Below are positions 48,547 to 60,447 of a stretch of DNA of 64,000 nucleotides, in pieces. Position 1 is the first letter of the stretch; every line of letters starts with the position of its first letter. The translations under genes were made by a program, and so were the position numbers. Source of the DNA: Sphagnum magellanicum (Eukaryota > Streptophyta > Sphagnopsida > Sphagnales > Sphagnaceae); the NCBI GenBank assembly GCA_021904315.1, contig CM038912.1:17757061-17821060 (forward strand), in the 5' to 3' direction. The notes under the pieces were generated by a model. It had not been told where the DNA came from. It was given only the letters and a program-made list of their open reading frames with translations, and did not search any database.

Positions 48547-49960
48547 GTTATGTATGTATGTGACTTCAGCAAAAGGTGGTGGTGGTGGTGGTGGTTGTGG
48601 TGATTGTTTGTCATGTCCTAGTCCTGATGCTTGAACCTTGTTGGAGGTTCATTCAATTTGTCAGACATTGGGACAAACTCAGAGATAGATAGACTACCAA
48701 TGAAACCAGAGATTGGCCACTTAGTCTAAGTTGACATAGATAACAGAGATGAAGTGAATCTCATGAACAACTTTCCTTACAATGCTAGGAGCATGTGGAG
48801 CAGAGAATGTGGAATCAATTGAGTTGGCAAGAGTGGGGCATTAGAATGTTATTTCTCCATATCCAAGCACACAGCACACACCAAGATTTCATCAAAACAT
48901 TCTGGAGTTTTTAAGAGCCTAGAGGACATTGACTGGGTGTGAGAGTGGTGCCAGGGTTGCATGTGTCCACGTACTCGGATGAACTGGAGGACAAGAAATA
49001 AATTCCTATGCTGGATTTTGATACAATTTGGATGTTTGGTTTCAGGGAGGGAGATAGGATTAGAGCTATGTATGTGTGAACAATCTCATTTGTGGTGAGG
49101 ATGGAGAATTCATGGTTGACCTTAAATTTGAACTCACAACTACACTGACTCCGTTGGTTCATGCTCTGGATTGACTCATGTGCAGTAGTCAATGCTGTAT
49201 AACCCTGTACATATGAATTTCAATTTTGCTCAGAATTGCTCATGTGAGTGCACATTTTGGCTTGTCTACAGGTGGGACAGGTGCACTGATCAGCAGTTTG
49301 GGTTACTTGTTACTTCCCCAAATTTAATGCATTACATCTTCTAACAATTGCACATGGGGGGAGCTTGGCTTTGGGCACCACAAGATGTATGATGATTTGC
49401 GGTCAAACAATTCTTGGGAAATGTTTTAGGGGCAGCCAATGTTAGAGTCTTCACCTACCAAAGATATGTTGGTTCTTTACTGAAAGATGCAGTTTTTAAA
49501 GGCTATTTCTGGAAGCAAGGAAACACTTGTCAAATTTACCCTCCACTAGAAAGGAGGATGTGGTAAGGAGGTTGGAGAAAATAAGGAAAAAAGCACTTTG
49601 TGTGCAACGAGACAAAAAGGTCGAATGGTGAGTATCAGAAAGCGGCGTCCCAGTGGTCTGTCTCCAGGTACTTACTGAGATGTACACTTTGCAAGGATAA
49701 GAATGTAGGGAGATTGAGCAATTTTGGGTGCTTGCCTGATGCTTTTTTAGGCTTCTATGTGTGAACCTGAGGGCCAAATTGTGGTTGAAAATTTGCCAGA
49801 GGGGGCTGGTTTCTTATCTCTTTATATCTTAGTTACAACTGAGTGATAAACTGCATTTGTTGCTATAGACATGCAAGATGATTCCATTATAAAGCAATGC
49901 TTCACCTGTTCTCTGAGCTATTTTAAGCACACTAACAGATATTATGCATGTTGATGTCAG

Positions 49961-52404
49961 ACAAACATGGGCAGCCACAAACTTATAGAACACTACCGTT
50001 TCTCTTATCTGCAAGAGAAATGACAGTGGGCTCTGCTGAGGAATTGAAGCCCAATGAGGATATCACATCAAAACAGGTAATTTAGTGATCTTTTGTTAAT
50101 GGGCTTATCTCCTGAAATATGGGCAGGTGTCTACTTAACAAGTAGTGGACTAACTAGCTATCTTCCTGTGTTTGACAAATTGCTTGACTTTTGGTGAGCA
50201 CAAGTTTTATTCCAAAGTGATGGCAATAGTCCATGGCAATATTATATTGAGGTCTGAAATTGGCTTGTTTGGCTGACAGGAGGTGGGTTCCACATGTAAT
50301 ATAGCATCTTCACTTCCTCAACCTCTGAATCAGCTTTATGCTCCAAATCTGTTCCCAAAAGGTATTTCTGCTTATCAGTGCCAGCAACATCATTTTCCTT
50401 GTTGCAGGCTGTTGAGAGTAATTTGTTGAGCTCAGGTCCTTAAATGGTTACAATGTAACTCATGAGACCTACTTATGCATTTATGGTTAGGATTTTCTAT
50501 GCCATTAAGTACCATGTCTCATGAGTGCCAGCTGTCATCATGACTGAATCTTGCCATTGCTTCCAGGAATGCAAAAAATAACACAGGACACAGATTTTTT
50601 GTATAATTGTTTGAGAAGATTGTTGATGAACTATGTACACCCATGGTTGAGAGCTGTTGAAATCATTGGGAGTAATGGCACATAATCATTGCTATTCATG
50701 ATGAAGGTGATTGGTCTGATACATTGTGAGTAATACTCACAAGATTATGACCACATTCATTCTTGTGTTGTTCATTTGGTTTTGCTGAAACTGACATAAC
50801 AGTTACCTTCAAAGTGTTTATTCTGAAGCTAGAACCTGGCAGCACAATTTCTGGAGTGACTCCCACTAAGGTAGTGGGCCTTTCTTGATTGTTTCCCATT
50901 CTCCAAAGTTGGCAGAGAGTCTGTAGCCATAACACTGTGGGAAGTCTGGACTTCTGACTACAACTTGAAATCACTACATGCAGAGAGGGAACTGAAGAAG
51001 AGGAAGCGCCAAAGGAGAAAACAGCAGGGCAACCAGGAGCCTTGTGTCATGCGAGGTGTGTACTTCAAGAACATGAAGTGGCAGGCTGCCATCAAGGTGG
51101 AGAAGAAACAGGTCCACCTGGGCACTGTTGGATCACAGGAAGAGGCAGCACGGCTTTATGACCGGTGCATCCACTTACTTTGTTTCTTGGGTTTCATGTG
51201 GTTCCACAAAGCAAGGTTGATGCAGAAAAAGGGAGTTGATCAGGGGTGGGGTGGAAAGACATACATGTCAAGTTAGCAATTTAGAGAATCTCCAAGACAA
51301 GACTTTCAAATGTGTAGTTAGGTGGGAGCTCATTCCTGTTTTGCTCAAACTACTGGGTGTCCCAGAATTGGATGGCATGTGGTATGCACACTGTCCCAAA
51401 GTCGAGGGAGAAATATTTGCAATGCCACAGATGTTCAAAAGGGAGTCCTTTGCCTCTGTTGTCACATCCTGTTCAGATGGATGTGAGTGCTTTACATGCA
51501 GTGGAGGATTTGACAATGGAAACAAGTGTCTTAGCTAGGTTTACACACTCCTGCAGGCATCTGGAATCTACTGTAGTGTGCACCTGACAAATTGTGAATA
51601 GAAGAATGCTGCCTTACAAAAACAACAAGCAGGCAAGTCTTTTAGTGAAACCTCTGATGATGACATTGAGGTGCAACTGGCAGGGCGGCGTACATGTGTG
51701 GCAGAGAGCCCAATTTTGAGCTCTCAGAGGAAGACAAACAAGAGCTACAGCGTTTTCAGTGGGATGAGTTCCTGGAACTCACTCGCAAATCAATTCTCAA
51801 CAAAAGTAAGGTCCAATCTTCATGAGTGTAGTAGTTCTATTGGGTGTTACTTTTCACTCCCCGTGTATGTACAGTTTGCATTTCTCAGTTCTGGCAACAG
51901 AAGTTGGATCTGGATGGTTTGTAGGAAGGTTAAGTCTTGCTGGCAAGGGAAAACCACCTTGCCTGTTGCAACCAGTAGAAAGATGGTGCGGTTGCTGTCT
52001 TGAACCACATCAGAAAAGGGAATATCAAGAGCTTATGAACTTTGTATTACATATCAGCCATTGGTAGACTGAACTCTAATTAGTCTCCAGTGGGGAATAT
52101 CAGTATTGAATTCGCCTTGCTCATCATTTATTCCTACCACTTGGTGACAATCTGCATTGTCTCACATTTTCTTTAGGCCACCACTTCCCTGATTAAGAGA
52201 TGATCTTGAATTTGTTGAAACTGAATAGGTCATTACATGTTTTCGCTACATCACTTGTTTTTCCTTTGTTGTTCTTTCAATGATGGTCTATTATTCAATT
52301 GTGCAGAAAGACAACGTGCAAAGCGAGATGAGAGCAATAAAAATCAAGATGGTCCAGGAGCGGTTGATGAACTTCAAAATCCCTCATTGTCACGCTCATC
52401 ATAA
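49961..52404 (+). CDS. Soloist-type AP2/ERF-like protein (At4g13040 family), coding exons
   Basis: This encodes an AP2-domain protein of the divergent Soloist class, probably a nuclear regulator. The Arabidopsis relative has been linked to salicylate-dependent defence. Exons are 49961-50076, 50280-50361, 50984-51164, 51684-51805 and 52307-52404, all GT-AG with continuous phase. The first exon has TLPFLLSAREM, close to the recalled TPLPFLTAEEM of At4g13040, so coding extends upstream of the ATG at 50020, which alone would give 179 aa. A basic run, KKRKRQRRKQQ, may be a nuclear signal. The AP2 core follows as RGVYFKNMKWQAAIKV, then HLGTVGSQEEAARLYDR, then AAYMCGREPNFELSEEDKQE across the intron. 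The classical WLG and YRG details are altered, as is normal for Soloist. The end is DELQNPSLSRSS. The gene is intact. Only the start is unsettled. Confidence 0.88.
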
Positions 52405-54823
52405 CAGTATGATTTGACTGCTTGAAACCTCTGGCACATATGTGGAGCTGGTGCTGGATCTCTAGGATGACTTTTTCCTCTCATTCTGTCGACCTCATAT
52501 ATTAGCATACACATGCTACTTGGGGAACACTCCGAATAAGTTAGTTTGTTTCAGTTTGTATTCACATTCCCCATGGCAGTTATATATTGAAACACTGGAG
52601 CTGTTTACTAATCTGGTTTGCAATCAATGTGGTGATTTGGTTGGCATGCACTTATTACACTCTGTTGATAGTTTTGTTTTTTTCCCACCAGCTTAGGGGG
52701 CAGAAGGGGAATGCACAAGAAGCCTTTGCCTATATTGGAGGCATTCCATGTTTTGTTTGAAGAAAACCTAGGCTTAGTGGTGGAATAATGAAGCCAAGAG
52801 GGAGCAATGGGATAAGGGGCCATTCATTGGTGGCTACTTGCCCTTGAGTTTCCATCACTTTTTGAAGGTCACCTCACCTCAGTCACCTTTCATGATGTTT
52901 GATGTCACATAAGGTGACAGGTTTGTAGGTGGGTACGACTACAATCTACTTTGCAATGTGTGTTGAATTTTGATTTTTGCAGTGTTCAATGTTGCAGCGT
53001 GTGAGATGCCAAGCTAAAAGTTTGTGAGACTCAAGTTCCTCTTTGTTGTGCAGTGTGCAAGACCCACCACCCAACCTTGAGGTTTTTCAAGCTTCTCAGT
53101 TCTGCTATAATTTGATTCTTGAAGTTTGTAGTCATGAGTCATGATTCTTGAATTGAATGCTAGTGTAATGTGCATTTGTTGCAGCTTGTATTGTGCTCTT
53201 GACTCTTGAGATTTTTTAGGGCAAGTTTGATTCATTTATGGTGTGTTGATTGATGTGAATTAATGTTAGGGGCAGAAAATTAGGGTCCAAGACTTGAGAA
53301 TTGAGATTTGCCTCAGATATCCTTACGGCATTTGGAACAGAAGTTTTGCAATTGGAACGTGCAATGATTTTATTGCTGTGAAAATCTCTGCCAGAGTGAC
53401 ACATCTAGACTCTAGAGTGATGGAGCCCCACTTAAAGATCTCTGGAGTGAAGAAGTCTAAACTTTGGAGTGAGAGAATCTGAGACTAAGATGAATCATGA
53501 ATGATCTTTCATCATCTGTGAAGAACCTCAAGAGGGGCTGTTCTGGGAACTTGGGTCCTATACTCAGCTCCTGCCTTGCACCAGGCCCTCATTCCTGGAA
53601 CAGCCCCATTCTCGGTCCTCACCCTTCACAACATATCCCTGTGAGCAGAAAATGTGCCTAAAAGCATAGCTGAAGATGATGCTCATCAAAGCCTCAACAG
53701 AACCCTCTTGAAATACAACGCACCATATACAAGGTGGGTATGTGTCACACAAAAGACACCCATGCATGCAACAAATGGGTGCATTCCATCAGGTGCCTTC
53801 CAGACTAATGTGCACTGCAAATTGCAAGGAGAAATAGGACTAAACTCCATCTCAGGACTCCAGAATATTGCTAAAAGAGGTTTGTGTATATTGAATCTAT
53901 TTTTTAAATGAAGAAACACTTTCTGGCCTTAATGGGTATCCCAGACTTTTGAGAGCAAATGTAAATCGCAGCTCTGATGACTTCACCCACTGTCCCAGAA
54001 AAGACAAAGCCCCAGTTCTGAATTTTATTACAATATGGGCCAACAACTAATGGTAGATGATTGAAGATAGACATTTGAGTCATAACCTAACAGAGATTGT
54101 AGGATAAGTCAGATTTTGCAAATTGCACAAATGTTTGCAACTCTGTAAATCCAGAAACACCATCATTATTGCAAAAGAGGAATGATATTGCTTGATTGCC
54201 AACAAGACTGTCTGGTAGCCTCTCCTCTTCCTGTAGACCTAAGGCCTCTTTGACATGGGGCCTCTTGAATCGCTGTAGCTGGCCCCAGATCATTGCTTAG
54301 ATGGGGCCTTTTGAATCATTGTAGATGGCACCAGATCATTGCTTAAACTTAACCCTTCCCCAGGACACACCCAAATCTTCCACCCCCAACAGAATAAAAA
54401 AACCCTGGCTTCATGAATTCTAGATGGCTAGTTGATCAGTGAACCATCACACCCAGGTTGATAATCTTGAATAACATCTACCATCGGCCTTCCTTGATAT
54501 GAACCTGCAACTACTTGTAAGGTGGCCATGGTACCAAGGACATATTCCAGGTACCCTTCCCCCTGACCTACAGGGGTCTAACATGGTGCTACAAAACAGC
54601 TGTCAGCTTTTTTGGGAACAAATCTAAGAAAACACAAACCACTACTTAAATGGGCAAAAACTGAAGAAAGAGAAAGCAATATTGGCAGAAAGAACACCTT
54701 GATTAGCAATGTATGTCCTGCTTTGTTGAGATTACCCTACATGTTTACCTTCCATTCTAGTGATATACAAACAATTCAAAATACAGGTTGAGACTGTTCA
54801 ATTCATATTAAAATGGTACAGGA
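52405..54823. other. Intergenic region between convergent genes
   Basis: This holds the 3' regions of the Soloist-type gene (+) and the trihelix gene (-). I see no coding exon. A ~49-bp tandem duplication lies at about 54253-54350. Confidence 0.55.
54253..54350 (+). repeat. 49-bp tandem duplication
   Basis: Two units share ATGGGGCCT, TTGAATC, TGTAG and the 14-mer CCAGATCATTGCTT. They differ at a few positions only, which suggests a fairly recent event. Confidence 0.88.
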
Positions 54824-57800
54824 TTAGGGATGTGAGGTGCCCTGCATAGCCATGGCAATTTGGTCAAGGGCACTTCCAATGCGGTTTAAGGCACCTATAT
54901 AGCCATTTCCAAGCTTCATTTGAAGATCATATAGATCCTTATGCTTTTCACGCTCAAATTGCATGGTTTGGCGGTGGCGGTTGTCTTTCCGGTCCTCTGA
55001 GAGCCGCAGAGCATCTACCATGGTCTTGTTATTCCGCTCCAATACCTCTGCTAACCTGTCGAAGCCTGCTGACTTTGAACCTCCAACCCTTCTCCGTTTC
55101 CCAGCCAAGGTTGGGTCCACGATGTCATTTTCATCACTCTCATCACCTACAGAACCTGACAACTCCATATTGCTCGCTGCCAAGAAAACACCCAGATATC
55201 AGGAATTTCAAGAGTAGTGACTAGATGCACCTTGTTATGCCCAATATGTTACAGCATAAAGCTGAACCCATGAAGATCTTTAGTCCTTGTACCAAGCAAT
55301 GCACAACACTCAATGGGATTTAGGCACAAAGGACATTGCATTGAATAGAATCCATGGCTTCCATTCTTCTCTGCACAGTCAACTTGAGAGACTGAATTCC
55401 TGAGATAAACACAAGTATCCAAAAGGGAAACTTCGCAAAGGTGTAACTCGTATGGTGAGAAACCAGAAGAACCACATCTGAATGGAAGAAACTAAGAGAG
55501 AAAAACCACCCTGCAAGACAAAGAGGCATAATGGACCAGCATCCTCCATGAGGGTGATCCAACTGATTCACAGAAGCCCCTGGAAAAACAGGCATCAACC
55601 TAAACATTGGCTTGTCCTGCCTTTTATGGTTTCCATTTTCTGTAATGAAGATTGGAAACCATATCAAAACTGACCAGGAATATTAAATCTACAGGTTCTG
55701 TCTCAATTTCATAATTTTCTACCCAGTCTCTGCAGGTTGAATCAAATTTGTGCTTTCACCTTGTTTCAGTCAATACCCTCCAGCCATGCACATATAGGTC
55801 CACAAGCTAAGAGTAAGACAATTCCTATCATTTGTGAGTTCTCATCCTCACTATAAACATACTTTACTATAAATAGCCAAGAAGCACCCTGCATAAGACA
55901 TCACAAGAAATATATAGGAAAAAGGAAGGAACAAAGACAGGAATTATGCACCAGCTCCTCGAGGGGGTGCCAAAGAGTCGAAAAGAATTCCTGGTTCACC
56001 TGTCCGACTTTTGACATACCACTCCTGGAGAGACATAAAAACTTCCTTGTGGAAATTGGGGGGGAGTCGCATCCGTTTCTTCTCATCACTTCCCAACTGC
56101 CAGTATGAAGTGCCCCCAAGGGGAAGTTGCTTTTCATAGTCATTAACTTTTTTAAATCCTGCAGTAATGCCTTCCCACTTGTCCTGGCATTGGCCTGCAC
56201 TACGGAGTACCCCTTGACCCCAGCAACGATCCTCCATCCATTTCCACCGCTCATGAGCCGACCTGTACCACCCACACTAACACAGCATTTAATGGGAACC
56301 CTCGTCTTCCCCTCCTGAATTTCTTGTGACCCACAAATCCCAGACTTCCTCATTCATCTTTCCATTTTTCAGGCTAGAATACTTCTGTCAGATCTTTGAA
56401 GTGACTTCTGTGTACATATCAGATCTCAGATATCCCACACTCTTTTCATCATCTGCCTTTTGCGAACCAGCTATATGAAACTGGATCCAATGCGGCTTGA
56501 ATACACCCCAGTTGACAAAAGACAAAACAAGTCATGGAAGTGATCTGGTTCATCAAGCTGCTTTCTAAGACAGCAAAACTGAGAAGCTCCAAAAGGGTCA
56601 TATCTATGAGAATACAGAGAAAGATCCACACCACATGAAGCTAGCATGACAAGTGTGGTCATAACCTTAGGAGTGTGTCCCTCACAAATTGTCAGACATC
56701 ATCTTCATCATGAATACTCTGACAAGCTGGCATCACTCCCAAGTGACATCATCAGCTCCTGACAGTGGGTATATATTATTTGCTCAAAACTTTAGGCAAA
56801 CCATTATACAAATATTGGCATCCTGAGTTTCTGTCACATTTCCAGAAACAACAGGAACACTCGTTCATGATGCTCGTGCTACACTCAGGAGACATAGCTA
56901 TTTGAAAAGTCAATATTATCTTTACTCAAGCTGCAACAAGCTTGTGACAGTAAGATCGATGAAGTTGCAGAGAAATCTCCAGAACAATAATTAAAGGTAA
57001 CACGACAATGAGTGCAGTCATAACCTCATGAGAGTCGCTCACAAAGTGACAGACCATCACCTTCATCATGAACGGCAGTGATGAGCTGCCATGACTACCC
57101 ACTGAGTTCATCAGCTCCCAACAGTGGGTGTAGATAAGCATATAATAATCTTCCCAAAAACTTGGGCAAACCATTATACACAATCTGTGTCCTGAGTTTC
57201 TGTTGCCTTTCCGGAAGCAATGGGACGACTCAGACATGATGTTGGCTAGCACTCAAGAGACATTGCTAATAAAAAAAGTCAACAGTATCCTCATTCAAGC
57301 TGCAACAAGCTTCTGAAGGAAAGAGCTTTTATTTCATTTTAGCATGTCCCTGTATATGCAAGCATCTATGCCTAAAAGACATAGAGGCCTATATATAGAG
57401 TAGTGGTTGGGGCCTCCTGCACCCTGAACATATCCTTTAAGCACACCACTGGTGACTACTTGGATGCAGAACATCCGCTGAAGCCACTAGAAAAAAGATT
57501 GATGAAGTAAGCTTGTGCCAGTAAGCTTCATTCCATTTTAGCTAGTCCAAGGAAACATCTATGCAAGGCATAGATCCCCACATCTACAGGAGGCATCCAT
57601 ACAGAGCTCCAGAAGCCTTGTAAGAGACATTACCCCATAAAGGGAGAGAGTGTAAGACCACTTCAAAAGTTCCCATGAAAGAACTTTTGCAACCCCAATC
57701 CTTAGATCAAAGCCAAGATGGGTCAGCTACATTTATTCAAAGGATGTTTCAATTAGTGAAGAAACTGCAATTGACAAGATTTTACTATTTTCATGTTTTC

Positions 57801-58252
57801 ACACCAGTTCAAACAATCAGCACAATATCAAATTAAAAAACACCCAAAAAATACAATATAATGCATGTACATGCCATGTGCAAATTCCAGAACAAAACAA
57901 TGTAATATCATTTAAGATTGAAACTCAAATATTTATCATGTTCAAATGTCATTTACCAATTCCATTGCATGCATCAAGAGATTCTTTATAAAGAGACCTG
58001 TGCTTTTCACGGTTGCCACCCTTGGACTGACGTTCAAAATCCTCACGCCTCACAGCTTGCAACACCTGCAGCTCTGACACAGTCCACATTCCTTTTTTGT
58101 AATGGCGAGTCTGATCATCACCCAGCATCTCTTCTGGCACAGCCTCCTCAACATTTATTGCATCCTTGTTCTCCAAGGCTCCTGGTGCATTTTCATCGTG
58201 GCGAGCCATGCCCAGAAACATATGGTGGTGCCTGAACAGGTGTCTACCTGTA
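54824..58252 (-). CDS. Trihelix (ASR3-like) transcription factor, 3 coding exons, 295 aa
   Basis: This is a DNA-binding protein with a Myb/SANT-like trihelix domain, expected in the nucleus. Exons in gene order are 58252-57998 (ATG at 58221), 56262-55952 and 55176-54824. Introns are GT-AG and phases agree. The domain begins WTVSELQVLQ (Trp46), continues across the junction as REKHRSAHERWKWMEDRCW, then has RSAGQCQDKWEG and YEKQLPLGGTSYWQL and ends LPPNFHKEVFMSLQEWY. A basic stretch, GKRRRVGGSKS, is a likely nuclear signal. The C-terminus, LAEVLERNNKTMVDALRL and onward to ALDQIAMAMQ, is a predicted coiled coil like that of Arabidopsis ASR3 (a transcriptional repressor). The donor at 57997, not the GTAAAT at 57956, is right because only it keeps phase. 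A second ATG at 58209 is also possible. Confidence 0.9.
56605..57320 (-). repeat. Tandem duplication in the first coding intron of the trihelix gene
   Basis: Two diverged direct units of about 340-360 bp occur, roughly 56605-56945 and 56957-57320. They share CAGAGAAA, CATCATGAA, CAGTGGGT, GGCAAACCATTATACA, TCCTGAGTTTCTGT, CATTTCCAGAA/CCTTTCCGGAA, GAGACAT and TCAAGCTGCAACAAGCTT. A partial third copy of the unit's start lies at about 58349-58440 (GTTGCAGAGAAAGCTCCAG). A further smaller pair is at about 57325-57390 and 57520-57570. None of it is coding. Confidence 0.8.
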
Positions 58253-59569
58253 CTGAAAAAATTCAAAAGACCACTAGTTAATACAAGAGCACTCACGATC
58301 AATCATCAAGAAATCTGATAGAATGATCCAATGCAAAGATTCATACCTATGAGGTTGCAGAGAAAGCTCCAGAACAGTGATTTGAAGTTAACAAAACGAT
58401 GGGTGCCTTCACAACCAATGCAAGAACTCGTTAGAGTCATATGTGATGCAAATCAGAATTGATTAGCAAGTTGCTAAAAATATTGTACACAGTGAGCAGT
58501 TTTTAGACATCTGTTTGTGACCTTAAACTGGGTTTACTGAAGATCCCCCCAAGGGCTAAAGTGGCATGAAATGTATCATGGTGCATAGATTCAGATTAAA
58601 AAGTCACCTGAAATCTATCCTCTTCTGGAAATAAACATCAGTTCTCCTGAGATTGCAGGGTGGAAACCTGAAATTATCAGAGATTGCAAACTTGTGATGG
58701 CTAATTTCCTTCCTAAGAATGATCTTCCTGAGAGCCAGCCAAGACCAAACACTCGTAAACCTAACCCTAACAAGAAAGCTCATAGACTCCACTGAGAAGC
58801 TTGTTGGTCATGCAGCAGAATTCAACTCTGAAAGCAATGTGGCATAAAACAACTCACCAGATTATAGATCGCAGATCATTGCCCACACAAAAGCATAGCT
58901 GAAAATAGCATATCCTAGCAAGGATCTTCATTTGCTTCATGGCACGCTAAAGAGCTTCATATGCTGGATTACATGTCAAACAACACAAGGATCAGTACCT
59001 ATTCATTTTATTCATTATGTCACCAAGTCCAGGAATAACAGACCCATGTCTATACACTAGTAATGTGTTACCTACCACAAGTAAGACCAGGATACTTCAA
59101 GCAGACCTTTTTGTGCCCAGAAATAAAAGGTTAACTATGCCAAGAAGCCAAATCTATGGGGGGAACATGCCCTCCATTCTTCTGCTTTGATTTCAGAAAC
59201 TTTTGACACCATTTTGCATTTAAAACGCAAAACCATCCATGCAAGAAATTCAACCTAAAAGAGAAGAAAATGCTCCCCCATGGTAAAATGCTACAGTGAG
59301 AGACACCGGGAGAATGAATGTACCATGTTAGGCCTACATTCTTGTTGCCATTCCTTGGCCGGACTTGAAACATATTGTCGACAAAGAAAATGGCCATTTC
59401 TTTTCTTCCCCCAAAAGCGGATACAAACTCAACTGAAACACCTACGATCTTACTTGCTCTGCAATAATGGGAAACCATGAAGTAGGGCTGCAAAAAACAT
59501 CCATCCCAACGGAGAACAAACACACGTTCGAGCTGCCCCCCAAACACACACCCGGCAATCAAAAGAGGG

Positions 59570-59602
59570 CGCAAAAGAAGAAGAAGAAGAAGAAGAAGAA
59601 GC
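59570..59602 (+). repeat. (AAG)n microsatellite
   Basis: A run of about eleven AAG units lies in the 5' region of the trihelix gene (CTT-rich on the gene's strand). CTT repeats are common in plant 5' leaders. Confidence 0.9.
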
Positions 59603-59721
59603 ATCAAGCAAAAAACACGAAACCGGATAATAACAAAGTCCCCAACCCTAGAAAAAAACTCCAGAAAAAGACAGATCCAAGCTCCACCAACGATAGCAAG
59701 TTAAGAACCTCTATTACTTAC

Positions 59722-59830
59722 CTCTTGCTACTCCGATTTCCGCTTGTCTCTTGCAACTTCGCTTTTCGGTCGTGAGCTCCGCAGATCCTTCTTCATCATC
59801 GTCGTCGTTGTTACCTACACGACTCCCGTT
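59722..59830 (-). other. Probable non-coding leader exon of the trihelix gene
   Basis: On the reverse strand AGCAAGAG|GTAAGT is a near-consensus donor, with the exon ending at 59722. Upstream DNA is GC-rich, as expected for a first exon. Joining to the acceptor before 58252 would remove a ~1.47-kb leader intron. The 5' end given is approximate and no start codon is implied here. Confidence 0.5.
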
Positions 59831-60060
59831 GCGCTGCTCGCTTAGGGCGGGGGGGGCGGGGGGGGGGCGGAAGAAAAGAAGGGGAGGAATCTATGTCCGT
59901 GCGCGGAAACGCGATTGCAAGCCCAATGGCTGCGCGGCAACAGGACCCTCCAATACTCAAAGGGCGCGGGGGGCGAGGGGCGAGGGGTGGGAGGAGGGGC
60001 CCGCCATGGTTTGGCTACTTTACCCTAGGGTTAGTTTCATCATTGAAACGCAGTTTTGTG
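59800..60060 (-). promoter_or_regulatory. GC-rich promoter region of the trihelix gene
   Basis: A sharply GC-rich block with two G-runs (about 59848-59868) and CpG-rich sequence borders AT-rich intergenic DNA. It sits directly upstream of the probable leader exon, and TTACCCTAGGGTTAG near 60020 contains a telo-box-like CCCTA. I infer promoter function from position and composition only. Confidence 0.45.
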
Positions 60061-60114
60061 AAAACATGAAACCGAGTTGTTGAAATTCATCATTAATTAT
60101 TTGCAGTCTACAAT

Positions 60115-60447
60115 TTGAACAAGGGGTGTGTCACACAATGGCCTTGTCATTTAAATTAAAAAAGTATCTTCAAGGCAAAAGAAGAATGATGTAAATTCAA
60201 ATATTTCACCATGCAAAAATATAATCTTCAAAAATTTCCTCTAAAGAAACCAAAATCCTTCAAAATATCGTAACTCTATAACTAGTCTCAAGTTTCAACA
60301 CAAGCCAAAATATCACCTTTTAAAAATCCTCATACAAAAATACACCTATAATTTACCTTGGGGCCAAAATCCCCTTAGGCTACTATACTCTATAATGAAT
60401 CTAAACACAATATCAGGAGCCTTGGCAGAGGCAAGGCCAATAAATCT
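60115..60447 (+). repeat. Dispersed direct repeat, copy 2
   Basis: This is the partner of 2928-3292, described there. This copy lacks the long ATT and GT expansions. It lies just upstream of the trihelix promoter, as copy 1 lies upstream of the TCP11-like promoter, although the genes point in opposite directions. Confidence 0.8.

Noticed and set aside
55901-56353. 150-codon frame starting MRKSGICGSQ on the reverse strand
   Set aside because: It is the wrong reading frame across trihelix exon 2. The correct frame carries the WKWMEDRCW domain.
57951-57997. Attractive donor GTAAAT at 57956 for the first coding exon of the trihelix gene
   Set aside because: It gives the wrong phase for the next exon. 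The donor at 57997 joins REKHR to SAHERWKWMEDRCW in phase, as the family requires.
59467-60083. Lys-rich and Arg-rich forward frames near the trihelix promoter
   Set aside because: They arise from the AAG microsatellite and GC-rich promoter, and have no splice or motif support.
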